35,048 bases of DNA from Candidatus Epulonipiscium sp. (GTDB lineage: Bacteria; Bacillota; Clostridia; Lachnospirales; Defluviitaleaceae): positions 1-35,048 of the forward strand of contig JAAYPH010000163.1 in assembly GCA_012519955.1 (NCBI GenBank). The letters are read 5' to 3'. The first letter of the stretch is position 1. Every line of letters starts with the position of its first letter. Below the pieces are notes generated by a model. It did not search any database, was not told where the DNA came from, and saw only the letters and a program-made list of their open reading frames with translations. This document shows, in pieces, positions 27,328 to 35,048 of the stretch. A program made the position numbers and the translations under genes.

Positions 27328-28167
27328 TTAGCTTGCTTGAGTAGAAGAATTGACTTCTTCTGAGATGATTTCTCCATGAATAGCTTTCGTAGGACATTTT
27401 TTTACACATGCCATACACTGTGTACATTTTTCATAATCCACATGGGCAAGGTTATTTTCGAAATCCATAGCACCATATTCACAAACCTTTACGCACATTC
27501 TGCAGCCGATACATCCTACAGAGCAGCTTTCTTTAACTTCTTTTCCTTTATCAAGAGAATTACACAAAACTCTTACTTGTTTTGACACAGGAACCAATTC
27601 AATTACCGCTTTTGGGCAAGCTTTAACGCAATTTCCACAGGCAGTACACTTTTCTTCATCAATCACAGCAATGCCATCTTCAATCTTTATTGCTCCGAAA
27701 GGACATACCTTTTTGCAGCTGCCTAATCCAAGACATCCGTAACTGCAGCTTTTAGCACCGCCTCCAGGAATTAAAGCCGCATCTCTGCAATCAGTAATTC
27801 CATAGTATTCATATTTATTTGTACTTTTATCACAGGTCCCTTTACACTTTACAACTGCCACTTTTTTCTCAGCTTGATCTACTTTTAATCCCATAAAAGC
27901 AGCAATTGCCTCTGTAGATTCCATCGTATTTACTGAACATCCACCGGGGCTAACAGTTCCTTCCACTACTGCCTTGGCAAAAGCATCACAGCCAGCAAAC
28001 CCACAGCCTCCGCAGTTAGCTCCTGGAAGCAAATCTCTAACCTTTGGAATTCTCTCGTCTACTTCCACAGCAAACTTTTTCGAAGCATAACCTAAGCCTG
28101 CTCCAAATAGTATACCTAATCCACCTATACTAATTACAGGATAAAGAATACTTGTTATGTCCATCAT
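27328..28167 (-). CDS. rnfB: Rnf complex subunit B (multi-cluster ferredoxin subunit)
   Basis: RnfB takes electrons from reduced ferredoxin into the Rnf complex. The 279-residue product has a membrane helix (about 9-28), the Fes-type cluster domain with Cys52, Cys55, Cys60 and Cys77 in CGGCGFAGC...GGC, then four further ferredoxin-like Cys motifs: CLGLGSCKKVCP, CTACGNCVKACP, CIGCRMCVKVC and CTQCMACVKKCP. The many clusters and added C-terminal ferredoxin modules are typical of clostridial RnfB. The ATG pair (28165-28167 and the next codon) follow GGGGTGA; either may be used. Last gene of rnfCDGEAB. Confidence 0.95.
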   Translation of the reverse strand: MMDITSILYPVISIGGLGILFGAGLGYASKKFAVEVDERIPKVRDLLPGANCGGCGFAGCDAFAKAVVEGTVSPGGCSVNTMESTEAIAAFMGLKVDQAEKKVAVVKCKGTCDKSTNKYEYYGITDCRDAALIPGGGAKSCSYGCLGLGSCKKVCPFGAIKIEDGIAVIDEEKCTACGNCVKACPKAVIELVPVSKQVRVLCNSLDKGKEVKESCSVGCIGCRMCVKVCEYGAMDFENNLAHVDYEKCTQCMACVKKCPTKAIHGEIISEEVNSSTQAS

Positions 28168-28179
28168 TTCACCCCTTTT

Positions 28180-28752
28180 TTAAAGTAATCCTTGAAATCC
28201 CAAAAATGCTATTGACATTAAACCTGCCGTAATAAGAGCAATCGGAAAACCTTGAAATGCTGTCAAAATATTGTTGTTTTCCATTCTTTCCCTTATTCCA
28301 GCAAAAAGAACAATAGCTAATGTAAAACCAAGCGCAGCGCCTACCCCATGAACAATACTTTGAATTAAATTATATCCTTCATTCATATTGAGAACAGCTA
28401 CCCCTAATACCGCACAGTTAGTTGTAATCAAAGGAAGATATACTCCCAACGCTTGATAAAGCGTTGGACTTACCTTTTGAATAACCATTTCTACAAATTG
28501 AACCAAGGATGCGATTACTAAAATAAATGCTATCGTATAGAGATACTCAATTTTAAAAGGTACCAGTATCCAGTTATACACCATATATGAAATCATGGAT
28601 GCTAAAGTCATTACAAAGGTTACCGCCATCCCCATACCAACTGCTGTTTCTACTTTCTTAGATACCCCAAGAAAAGGGCATATTCCTAAGAATCTAGATA
28701 AGACAAAATTGTTTACCAAAATTGCACTTAGAAATAAAATAAATAGCTCCAT
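28180..28752 (-). CDS. rnfA: Rnf complex membrane subunit A
   Basis: The 190-residue product has six membrane helices and the RnfA signature [20 protein letters not shown] at the start, [14 protein letters not shown] and [17 protein letters not shown]. With RnfE it forms the ion-path core and holds an iron-sulphur cluster at conserved cysteines (ICP, NCAV). It follows rnfE by 14 bases. Confidence 0.96.
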   Translation of the reverse strand: MELFILFLSAILVNNFVLSRFLGICPFLGVSKKVETAVGMGMAVTFVMTLASMISYMVYNWILVPFKIEYLYTIAFILVIASLVQFVEMVIQKVSPTLYQALGVYLPLITTNCAVLGVAVLNMNEGYNLIQSIVHGVGAALGFTLAIVLFAGIRERMENNNILTAFQGFPIALITAGLMSIAFLGFQGLL

Positions 28753-28766
28753 TTGTTACCCTCCCC

Positions 28767-29372
28767 CTAAGCCTTTTTCATTTTTTTACTTCTTACATGA
28801 TTTAAAATTGCCATGAGTATTCCTAAAGTAAAAAACGCACCGGGAGCCAGAATCATAATTAATGCTGGCTGATAGGAAGAAGGAAGAACTTGAACTCCAA
28901 ATATTTTTCCTGCACCTAAAATTTCTCTTACAGCTCCTATGGTAGTTAAAGCAAGAGTAAAACCTAATCCCATTCCTAACCCGTCCATTATTGATGGTAA
29001 CAACTTGTTTTTTGAAGCATAAGCTTCGGCTCTTGCTAAGATAATACAGTTAACAACAATTAAAGGAATAAACAAGCCTAATTGACTGTACAAGCCAGGT
29101 ACATATGCCTTTAAAGTAAATTCAATAAGGGTTACTAAACTTGCAATGATAACTACGTATGCAGGAATACGGATCTTGGATGGTATGAATTTTCTCAGTA
29201 GAGAGATGAATAGATTTGAACCAACTAATACGGCAGTAGTAGCCAATCCCATTCCTATACCATTTTCAGCTCCAGTAGTAACCGCCAAGGTAGGACACAT
29301 TCCAATTACCTGAACAAATGTTGGATTCTCTACTATAATCCCATTAGTAAGTCTTTCGATTATTTTTTTCAA
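28767..29372 (-). CDS. rnfE: Rnf complex membrane subunit E
   Basis: The 201-residue product has six membrane helices and is the inverted-topology partner of RnfA: MKKIIERLTNGIIVENPTFV, then QVIGMCPTLAVT and FIPLIVVNCIILARAEAYAS. The start is TTG (29370-29372), six bases after GGGGGG. It lies 11 bases after rnfG. Confidence 0.95.
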   Translation of the reverse strand: MKKIIERLTNGIIVENPTFVQVIGMCPTLAVTTGAENGIGMGLATTAVLVGSNLFISLLRKFIPSKIRIPAYVVIIASLVTLIEFTLKAYVPGLYSQLGLFIPLIVVNCIILARAEAYASKNKLLPSIMDGLGMGLGFTLALTTIGAVREILGAGKIFGVQVLPSSYQPALIMILAPGAFFTLGILMAILNHVRSKKMKKA

Positions 29373-29383
29373 TGTAATCCCCC

Positions 29384-29971
29384 CTAGTTAAAATCAAAGA
29401 TTATCTCATTATTATCTGTGTCAACTCGATGCTCTATTAAGTTAAGGACTTCATTTATTCCTGTTGTAACAGCCTTAGATGTAATTGTTGCTCCGGTAAT
29501 TGCTTGGATTTCATCTTCAGCACCAGGAGTAGTTTTTACAACTTTAAGTTGACCTGATTTTCCTTCATATTGAGATGTAAAAGCTGGACTTTCAGCATTT
29601 GCGCCTAATCCTGGAGTTTCAGAATGGCTTAATATTTTAACCCCCTGAAGAATCCCATCCTTTGATACTCCAACCATTATTTCAATAGCTCCGCCAAATC
29701 CTTTTGGAGCCACTTTTACTGCAAAGCCTTCCAGGGTATCTCCTTTATATCCTGCATTTACTTCTAAAATACTAGATTCTTCCGGCAAATCTACTTCTAC
29801 GCCCTCATATTTGTCTGCTTCAGGAAGAGTTTGCTTCATGGCTTCTTCCTTAGTTTGTTGAACTTGTTTTGCGATAGGTTCTTTCGTCATTTCGTTGGCA
29901 AATCCCAGTAACCCTGCTGAAACAGCCGTTATAAGAAACAAAATAAATCCGAGCTTTAAGATTTCCTTCAT
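29384..29971 (-). CDS. rnfG: Rnf complex subunit G (covalent FMN carrier)
   Basis: The 195-residue product has an N-terminal membrane helix (about 7-25) and an extracytoplasmic FMN-binding domain. The flavinylation motif ITGATITS (Thr162 the likely FMN-linked residue) is intact, as is ILSHSETPGLGA. FMN attachment needs ApbE, not encoded in this window. The ATG overlaps the rnfD stop (TAATG), implying coupled translation. Confidence 0.95.
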   Translation of the reverse strand: MKEILKLGFILFLITAVSAGLLGFANEMTKEPIAKQVQQTKEEAMKQTLPEADKYEGVEVDLPEESSILEVNAGYKGDTLEGFAVKVAPKGFGGAIEIMVGVSKDGILQGVKILSHSETPGLGANAESPAFTSQYEGKSGQLKVVKTTPGAEDEIQAITGATITSKAVTTGINEVLNLIEHRVDTDNNEIIFDFN

Positions 29972-30903
29972 TATTTCACCTCCCCAAAAATTCGAGGCTG
30001 AGTGTATCGATCAATGAGAGGAACAGCTAAATTCATAATCAGTATGGAATAAGAAACTCCTTCTGGATAACCGCCATAAAGACGAATCACTGTAGTAAGG
30101 ATTCCGCAGCCTAATCCCATGATATACTGTCCTTTCACCGTAACAGGAGAAGAAGAATAATCTGTAGCCATAAAGAATGCTCCTAAAAACAGTCCTCCTG
30201 TAAAAATTTCATAAATCGCATAGGGGTAGAACATGCCACCTCTTCCAAGGATCCATGTAAGCACTAACACCGTTCCAATAAATGTTGCAGGAATTCTAAT
30301 AGAAATTACTTTTTTGTATACTAAATATAAGCCTCCAATTAAAAGAGCAATTGCAGAAGTTTCTCCTATACATCCTCCCACATTCCCTAAAATCAAATCA
30401 GTTAAGGGAGGAAGTGCTCCACTGCCTTCTTTTAATATTCCTAAAGGAGTAGCTGTTGTAACACCATCTATGGTCCAAGTAGTCATTTGTACCGGCCAGG
30501 AGGCAAGTAAAAATGCTCTTGCTGCCAAAGCTGGATTAATAAAGTTTTGTCCTAAACCACCAAATAATTGTTTTGCAATAATAATTGCAAATGCCCCACC
30601 GACAATAGGAAGCCAGAAAGGAACCGAAGGCGGTAAGTTCATAGCAAGAAGCAATCCTGTAACAGCCGCACTATAATCATTAACAGTAATCTTTTGGTGA
30701 GTTAGTTTTTGCCACAATGCCTCCGCTCCAACACATGAAGCAATAGACAGTAAAATAACAATTAATGCCTGAAATTTAAAAACCCATATCCCCACTAATG
30801 CAGCAGGAAGTAATGCAATGAAAACATCTCTCATGATACTTTGTATAGAATCCTTTGAATGTATATGAGGAGATGATGATACTGTATACATTTCCTTAGA
30901 CAT
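29971..30903 (-). CDS. rnfD: Rnf complex membrane subunit D (covalent FMN)
   Basis: The 310-residue product has about nine to ten membrane helices, the family's PPSVPFWLPIVGGAFAIIIA, KQLFGGLGQNFINPALAARA, and the flavinylation motif DGVTTATPLG (146-155, Thr152 probably FMN-linked). TDYSSSPVT and the end of the protein also match RnfD/NqrB. GGGGAGG precedes the ATG. It lies 13 bases after rnfC. Confidence 0.95.
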   Translation of the reverse strand: MSKEMYTVSSSPHIHSKDSIQSIMRDVFIALLPAALVGIWVFKFQALIVILLSIASCVGAEALWQKLTHQKITVNDYSAAVTGLLLAMNLPPSVPFWLPIVGGAFAIIIAKQLFGGLGQNFINPALAARAFLLASWPVQMTTWTIDGVTTATPLGILKEGSGALPPLTDLILGNVGGCIGETSAIALLIGGLYLVYKKVISIRIPATFIGTVLVLTWILGRGGMFYPYAIYEIFTGGLFLGAFFMATDYSSSPVTVKGQYIMGLGCGILTTVIRLYGGYPEGVSYSILIMNLAVPLIDRYTQPRIFGEVK

Positions 30904-30916
30904 TAGGCCTCCCCCT

Positions 30917-32242
30917 TTATGCGTTTTTTCTTCTATTATTTAATATAGTTTTTTTAGCCGTACGGATAGATTGAACTAAATGTCTCTTTGCAGGACAAAT
31001 AAAAGAACAGCTTCCACATTCAATACAATCCATGCCGTGACATTTTTCAAACTTTTCTACGTCGTAATTTACTGCATATTGGTTAAGCTGCAGAGGCAGT
31101 AAATTCATTGGACAAACAGAAACACATTTGCCGCAGCGAATACAATTTCTTTCTTCTGGTAAATCTGCTTCTTCTTTTGTTAAGCATAAAATAGCAGAAG
31201 ATCCTTTAATAATTGGAACATTCAAGGTGGATAAAGCAATCCCCATCATGGGTCCACCAGAAATAATTTTTACAGGATCTGAAACAAAGCCTCCTGCTGC
31301 TTCTACCAGTTCTTTGTAGGAAGTTCCCAATTTTACTTCAAAGTTTTTAGGTTCTCTTATAGCTCCACCGGTAACAGTTACAATTCGTCTCATAAGCGGT
31401 CGTCCATCGACAACAGCTTTTTGGATTGCAACTGCAGTATCAATGTTTTGAACGATACAGCCTACATCTGCCGGAAGACCTCCTGATGGCACTTCCCGTC
31501 CGGTGATTGCATAGATCAACTGCTTTTCTGCCCCTTGAGGATATTTTGTCTGCAATACTTTTACTTCAATATTTTCGATTCCTTCTGTTGCTTCCTTAAG
31601 TGCTTTTACAGCATCCATTTTGTTATTTTCTACACCGATATAACCTTTAGCCTGAGGAAACATGTGAAGAATAATCTTTAAACCTTCTATTACTCTTTCC
31701 GTTTCTTCCAGCATAATACGATGGTCGGAAGTTAAATAAGGCTCACATTCTGCTCCATTGATAATAATTGTATCAATATTTTTTTCCGGAGGAGGTGAAA
31801 GTTTTATATGGGTTGGAAATCCAGCACCACCCATTCCTACGATTCCAGCTTCCTTAATCATTTCGACAATTTGTTCTTTGGATAGATTTTTGTAGTTTCC
31901 CTTTGGTCCTAAAGATTCATGTTCTTCATACAAACCATCATTTTCAATGATCACTGATAATACTTTAGTTCCATTGGGATGCAGCATAGGGGTAACATCC
32001 TTAACAGTACCTGAAACCGAACTATGAATTGGAGACGAAACAAAAGTCTTGGCTTCTCCTATCTTTTGACCCACCAAGACTTTTTCTCCTTTCCTCACTA
32101 TTGGTTCACAGGGCGCTCCTATGTGCTGAGACATAGGAAATACCAATTCTCCTTTTGGGAGTAAATTTTCAATTGGTTTACTTTCTGTAAAATGCTTTCC
32201 ATGTGGAGGATGAATACCCCTTTTAAATGTTAGCAACTTCAT
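30917..32242 (-). CDS. rnfC: Rnf complex subunit C (NADH-binding, iron-sulphur)
   Basis: RnfC is the NAD(H)-binding cytoplasmic subunit. The 441-residue product has the N-terminal RnfC barrel (GIHPPHGKHFTESKPIENLL), the Gly-rich nucleotide/flavin site EAGIVGMGGAGFPTHIKLSP (about 132-151), an SLBB region, and two [4Fe-4S] motifs CIRCGKCVSVCP and CIECGSCSFICP near the C-terminus. GGGGGG lies before the ATG. First gene of the operon rnfCDGEAB, behind a good promoter. Confidence 0.96.
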   Translation of the reverse strand: MKLLTFKRGIHPPHGKHFTESKPIENLLPKGELVFPMSQHIGAPCEPIVRKGEKVLVGQKIGEAKTFVSSPIHSSVSGTVKDVTPMLHPNGTKVLSVIIENDGLYEEHESLGPKGNYKNLSKEQIVEMIKEAGIVGMGGAGFPTHIKLSPPPEKNIDTIIINGAECEPYLTSDHRIMLEETERVIEGLKIILHMFPQAKGYIGVENNKMDAVKALKEATEGIENIEVKVLQTKYPQGAEKQLIYAITGREVPSGGLPADVGCIVQNIDTAVAIQKAVVDGRPLMRRIVTVTGGAIREPKNFEVKLGTSYKELVEAAGGFVSDPVKIISGGPMMGIALSTLNVPIIKGSSAILCLTKEEADLPEERNCIRCGKCVSVCPMNLLPLQLNQYAVNYDVEKFEKCHGMDCIECGSCSFICPAKRHLVQSIRTAKKTILNNRRKNA

Positions 32243-32304
32243 ATAATTCCCCCCTATATCATCAGATAAAAAATTATAATAATTAAAAAGGATTTTATAT
32301 GTAT

Positions 32305-32333
32305 ATAATAATACAAATACGCCGATTACTCAA
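32305..32333 (-). promoter_or_regulatory. Sigma-A-type promoter of the rnf operon
   Basis: On the minus strand TTGAGT (32328-32333), 17-base spacer, TATTAT (32305-32310), giving a leader of about 55 bases. No riboswitch-like structure is visible in the leader. Confidence 0.6.
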
Positions 32334-32352
32334 CAAATGATAAAAAATGCAC

Positions 32353-32385
32353 AAAAAATTTTACATCATATTCCATCTGATGCAA
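32353..32385 (-). terminator. Possible terminator after the GHKL ATPase gene
   Basis: An 8-base stem with one G-T pair (32361-32368 and 32378-32385, 9-base loop) followed on the minus strand by AATTTTTTG. It would separate the ATPase gene from rnf. The stem is short, so confidence is limited. Confidence 0.45.
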
Positions 32386-32480
32386 GTATAATTTTTAGTT
32401 CAAAATAAGCACTTTGTATACAATAAACCAAATGTGTTTTATTTTTTGAATTATAAATTTCTAAAAAATTTATTTTTATC

Positions 32481-33029
32481 CTAAGATTTTTGTCTAATTT
32501 CTGTCAAATTTTCAGCCAGATATTCTTTAATCCATGCTATTACTGAAAGTTCGTTGATAGGCACACCCCCTAGTATGTCTTTTATTTCTTGTGTATCAAT
32601 TCTGAATACTCTATTATTATACCTGTGTACATATATAAATTCAATACTCGGATTGGACATAATCAAGTTTGTTATGGTACTAACAATATCTCCCAAAGGC
32701 ACTCTGTCTATATGATTATGTTCCATCCATGCTCTTAATTTTGTGCCTTCTCCTAGCGTACTTTGAATTTCTACATCCCCATTGCACCTATTGCATGCTG
32801 CCACGAGCAGAGGTACTCCAAGCCCAACCTTTCTTGTTGTTCTAGTGGTCTTAAAAGGATCTTTTATAGCTTTGGCAAACTCTTCGTCCATTCCTTTTCC
32901 ATTGTCTTCGATCTTAATTTCAAAAAGATTTTCTTCTAAATCCTCAGTAATTTCTAATTTTATTTCACTTGCTTTAGCTCGTACACTGTTTTCAATAATA
33001 TCCAATATGTGCAGAGACAATTCTTTCAT
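32481..33029 (-). CDS. Orphan GHKL ATPase-domain protein
   Basis: The 182-residue product consists of a GHKL (histidine-kinase-like) ATPase domain plus about 70 further residues. It has the N-box LDIIENSVRAKASEI (9-23), a G1 box EDNGKGMDEEF and a G2-like KVGLGVPLL, but no HisKA, receiver or membrane segment. Then a C-terminal region of no family I recognise (IEFIYVHRYNNRVFRIDTQE) follows. Similar small ATPase proteins occur beside the genes of NADH-dependent [FeFe] hydrogenases in Clostridia (from memory). Here it stands alone between rnf and a MocR gene. It might act as an anti-sigma-like or phosphotransfer partner; this is speculation. GGGGAG precedes the ATG by eight bases. Confidence 0.8.
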   Translation of the reverse strand: MKELSLHILDIIENSVRAKASEIKLEITEDLEENLFEIKIEDNGKGMDEEFAKAIKDPFKTTRTTRKVGLGVPLLVAACNRCNGDVEIQSTLGEGTKLRAWMEHNHIDRVPLGDIVSTITNLIMSNPSIEFIYVHRYNNRVFRIDTQEIKDILGGVPINELSVIAWIKEYLAENLTEIRQKS

Positions 33030-33083
33030 TGTTTATTCTCCCCTGTCTTAAATATTATCAATAGTCTTAAAAGGTATATTATG

Positions 33084-33111
33084 ATTTTACACCAATTCAA
33101 AAATAAATCAA
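33084..33111 (-). promoter_or_regulatory. Possible promoter of the GHKL ATPase gene
   Basis: On the minus strand TTGATT (33106-33111), 16-base spacer, TAAAAT (33084-33089), about 55 bases before the ATG. Moderate match in AT-rich sequence. For the divergent MocR gene, I see no convincing -35/-10 pair in 33112-33273. Confidence 0.35.
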
Positions 33112-33273
33112 GAATATTATGAATCTGATAAAAAATTCTCATCCATAAGTGGTAAAAAACGTATATGCATCATAATAATATTTTATCGTACGATCACTAA
33201 AATTTTTCTAAAATATTTTCTACACAAATGTATATAGCAGCTCCCATCAATACAAAAAGGAGGACTTCACAAA

Positions 33274-34707
33274 ATGAATTATTTTGTGTCGATACAATTG
33301 AATAAAAATAGTAAGACACCTCTTTATCAGCAGTTAGGAGATGCCTTAAACGACTTCATTCAAAAGGGGATATTAAAACCTAATACAAAATTGCCTACCA
33401 TCCGTAGCCTGGCGACGCAGCTAAAAATAAATAATGTTACGGTAGTCAATGCCTATAAATATTTAGAAAACAAAGGTGTCGTCTACGCCCAAATGGGAAG
33501 CGGTACCTATGTCTCTCCTCTTCCATTAGAAATAATTTCCTCCCCTTTGTTCCCTGAACAAGATAAAAATACGCTCCACAAGGAAGTTTCCATTTCCAAA
33601 AATACAATTAATTTTGCATGCATTTCTCCTTCTACAGATTTATTTCCTGTAGAAGACTTTAAATCCGTACTCAATGAAGTGTTAGAACGAGATAAAGGCA
33701 ACGCATTCAGTGAACAAGGAAAGCAAGGATTTGAATATCTAAGGGAATCTATCGTAAATTTTTTACTAGCATACGGTATCCATACATCTAAAGACAACAT
33801 TCTAATGATCTCAGATACTCAACAAGGTATAGACATGCTCTCGAAAGCAATGCTTCAGTACGGAGATATTGTATTTGTTGAAAAACCTGCCTATCATGGT
33901 ACTATTGCCGCATTCATGAGCCGAGGAGCACGCATCATAGAGATCCCTATGGATACAGATGGTATGAATACTGCATTATTAGAGGATTCCCTTAAGTTAT
34001 ATCATCCAAAATTTATTTATGTAATGCCTTATTATCAAAATCCCACTGGATACTCCTATTCACTGAAGAAGAAAAAGATTATTTTAGATTTAGCACAAAA
34101 ATATAATACATATATTATCGAAGATGATTATTTAAGCGACTTAAATTATTCGGATCAGCCCAATATTTCTTTAAAGGCTATGGATGACGAAAATAGAGTG
34201 ATCTATATTAAAAATCTTACTAAAATACTGATGCCCGGCCTTCGTCTGGGATTTTTAATTCTTCCGGAAGCAATCTTAGGGTGCATTTTATCGCAGAAGC
34301 ATACTACAATAGATATTTTTCCTTCTGGATTTATACAAAGAATATTTGATTTATACCTTAGAAAGGATCTTTGGAAAAGCCATATAGATAAGATCTGTGG
34401 AATTTATGAGAAAAGATACCATTGTCTTCTTAATGCATTAGATACTTACTTGAACGACTATATCACCTACATACCTCCTCAGGGAGGATTAAGCATGTGG
34501 ATAAAATTGACTCGTTCTATCTCTATAGAAAACTTATGTGATTTACTTTTAGCTAGGGATGTTATACTTTCTCCTGGTTCTTTATTTTCCTCTACCCAGG
34601 ATTCATCTTCATACATACGGCTTAGCTTTGCAGCTGTGAATGAATATCAAATTGTAAAAGGTATAAAAATTATAAAAGATGTGATTGATACAATAATAAC
34701 TAAATGA
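33274..34707 (+). CDS. MocR/PdxR-type transcriptional regulator (GntR-aminotransferase fusion)
   Basis: The 477-residue product fuses a GntR winged helix (about 10-82: TPLYQQLGDALNDFIQKGIL, LPTIRSLATQLKINNVTVVN, GSGTYVSP) to a type-I aminotransferase-like domain (about 110-475). PLP-site residues appear intact: YQNPTGY (254-260), EDDYLSDL (283-290) and Lys317 in NLTKILMPGLRLGF, the usual Schiff-base lysine. MocR proteins sense PLP or an amino-acid-PLP adduct. No aminotransferase, pdxST or GABA gene is next to it, so its target is not evident; autoregulation or control of the divergent ATPase gene is possible. AAAAAGGAGG precedes the ATG. Confidence 0.92.
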   Translation: MNYFVSIQLNKNSKTPLYQQLGDALNDFIQKGILKPNTKLPTIRSLATQLKINNVTVVNAYKYLENKGVVYAQMGSGTYVSPLPLEIISSPLFPEQDKNTLHKEVSISKNTINFACISPSTDLFPVEDFKSVLNEVLERDKGNAFSEQGKQGFEYLRESIVNFLLAYGIHTSKDNILMISDTQQGIDMLSKAMLQYGDIVFVEKPAYHGTIAAFMSRGARIIEIPMDTDGMNTALLEDSLKLYHPKFIYVMPYYQNPTGYSYSLKKKKIILDLAQKYNTYIIEDDYLSDLNYSDQPNISLKAMDDENRVIYIKNLTKILMPGLRLGFLILPEAILGCILSQKHTTIDIFPSGFIQRIFDLYLRKDLWKSHIDKICGIYEKRYHCLLNALDTYLNDYITYIPPQGGLSMWIKLTRSISIENLCDLLLARDVILSPGSLFSSTQDSSSYIRLSFAAVNEYQIVKGIKIIKDVIDTIITK

Positions 34708-34714
34708 TTAACGC

Positions 34715-34742
34715 AAAAAACCTCGGAATCTACCGAGGTTTT
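34715..34742. terminator. Bidirectional terminator after the MocR gene
   Basis: A perfect 10-base stem (34717-34726 and 34733-34742) with a 6-base loop. T's follow on the plus strand (4) and on the minus strand (6), so it can serve the convergent gene too. Confidence 0.85.
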
Positions 34743-35048
34743 AATTATAATTTGGTCCAACAAACTGACCTTCTCTTTTGATTGAATGTATTGCTTTTAC
34801 TATATATAAAATCACAAGACCATAGTATATAAAGAAGAACATAGAGCTTAAGTAAGGGATTTTATAAGGTAATAGCTTTATAATCAATTTAATGATAGAA
34901 GGAAAAGTAAGAGAATAAATGCCTATTCTATAAATATCTCCATATTTCAAGTTCCCATGAAGCATTGAATTTACAACAACTCCTAATAAGCTTACAAATA
35001 AAGAACTAAATAATTTGCCAATTATAGTCCACAAAATAATGCCAACAA
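34741..35048 (-). CDS. DUF1189-like membrane protein, C-terminal part (5' end beyond window)
   Basis: The frame is open from the stop at 34741 to the right edge, so the gene very likely starts outside the window. The visible 100 or so residues contain about three membrane segments, with the pattern LFSSLFVSLLGVVVNSML, YRIGIYSLTFPSIIKLI and FFIYYGLVILYIVKAIHS, which resembles the C-terminal half of DUF1189 proteins. A TTG at 35032-35034 is a possible but unconvincing internal start. Function unknown. Confidence 0.6.
   Translation of the reverse strand, partial: VGIILWTIIGKLFSSLFVSLLGVVVNSMLHGNLKYGDIYRIGIYSLTFPSIIKLIIKLLPYKIPYLSSMFFFIYYGLVILYIVKAIHSIKREGQFVGPNYN

Noticed and set aside
30233-30676. 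A 147-codon plus-strand open frame opposite rnfD
   Set aside because: Antisense shadow rich in Pro and Ile; rnfD explains the region fully.

Overview
The window is a low-GC, gene-dense chromosomal segment of an anaerobic, spore-forming member of the Clostridia, probably Lachnospirales-like (the rank is inference). The signs are a spore protease gene (gpr), a complete Rnf ion-pumping complex, a GerMN lipoprotein, a cleavable N-terminal extension on ribosomal protein L27 together with its protease Prp, and a mreBCD-minCDE-rodA order typical of Firmicutes. Nearly all genes lie on the minus strand; only rpsT, a D-Ala-D-Ala carboxypeptidase gene and a MocR-type regulator are on the plus strand. 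I see no phage, insertion sequence, CRISPR array, tRNA or rRNA, and no clearly foreign island. This is mostly conserved core genome, and I found no wholly new system.

Layout. 1-1043: the 5' part of gpr (running off the left edge) diverges from rpsT. 1048-8240: an apparent minus-strand operon comEA, response regulator, histidine kinase, GerMN lipoprotein, comEC, holA, ending at a terminator shared with rpsT. 8290-9737: a DacF-like carboxypeptidase gene with its own promoter. 9760-13013: obg, yhbY, nadD, yqeK, rsfS (ribosome assembly and NAD synthesis). 13160-14222: rplU, prp, rpmA behind a strong sigma-A-type promoter and an L21 leader RNA. 14238-18218: B12-binding-type radical SAM protein, its DUF2344 partner, and a short RNase E/G. 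18308-19236: a membrane-anchored M23 peptidase gene (SpoIVFA-like by position) broken by a -1 frameshift beside a five-G run. 19376-25338: mreB, mreC, mreD, minC, minD, minE, rodA, mgsA (cell shape, division-site placement, and methylglyoxal synthase). 25586-27202: a DUF4321 membrane protein gene, maf and radC. 27328-32242: rnfCDGEAB. 32481-33029: an orphan GHKL ATPase protein. 33274-34707: the MocR regulator. 34741-35048: the C-terminal part of a DUF1189-like membrane protein running off the right edge.

Most worth a second look: (1) the frameshifted M23 peptidase gene and the absence next to it of a SpoIVFB-type protease gene; (2) the response regulator-kinase-GerMN lipoprotein trio embedded between comEA and comEC, which resembles actinobacterial mtrA-mtrB-lpqB; (3) a 155-base overlap of comEC with holA; (4) a methylglyoxal synthase with Glu in place of the usual catalytic Asp; (5) the orphan GHKL ATPase gene upstream of rnf. 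Several genes appear to start with TTG or GTG, and for nine genes (including holA, yhbY, obg and the GerMN lipoprotein) I moved the start downstream to the codon best spaced from a Shine-Dalgarno sequence; for maf the nearest ATG was chosen although its spacing is long.
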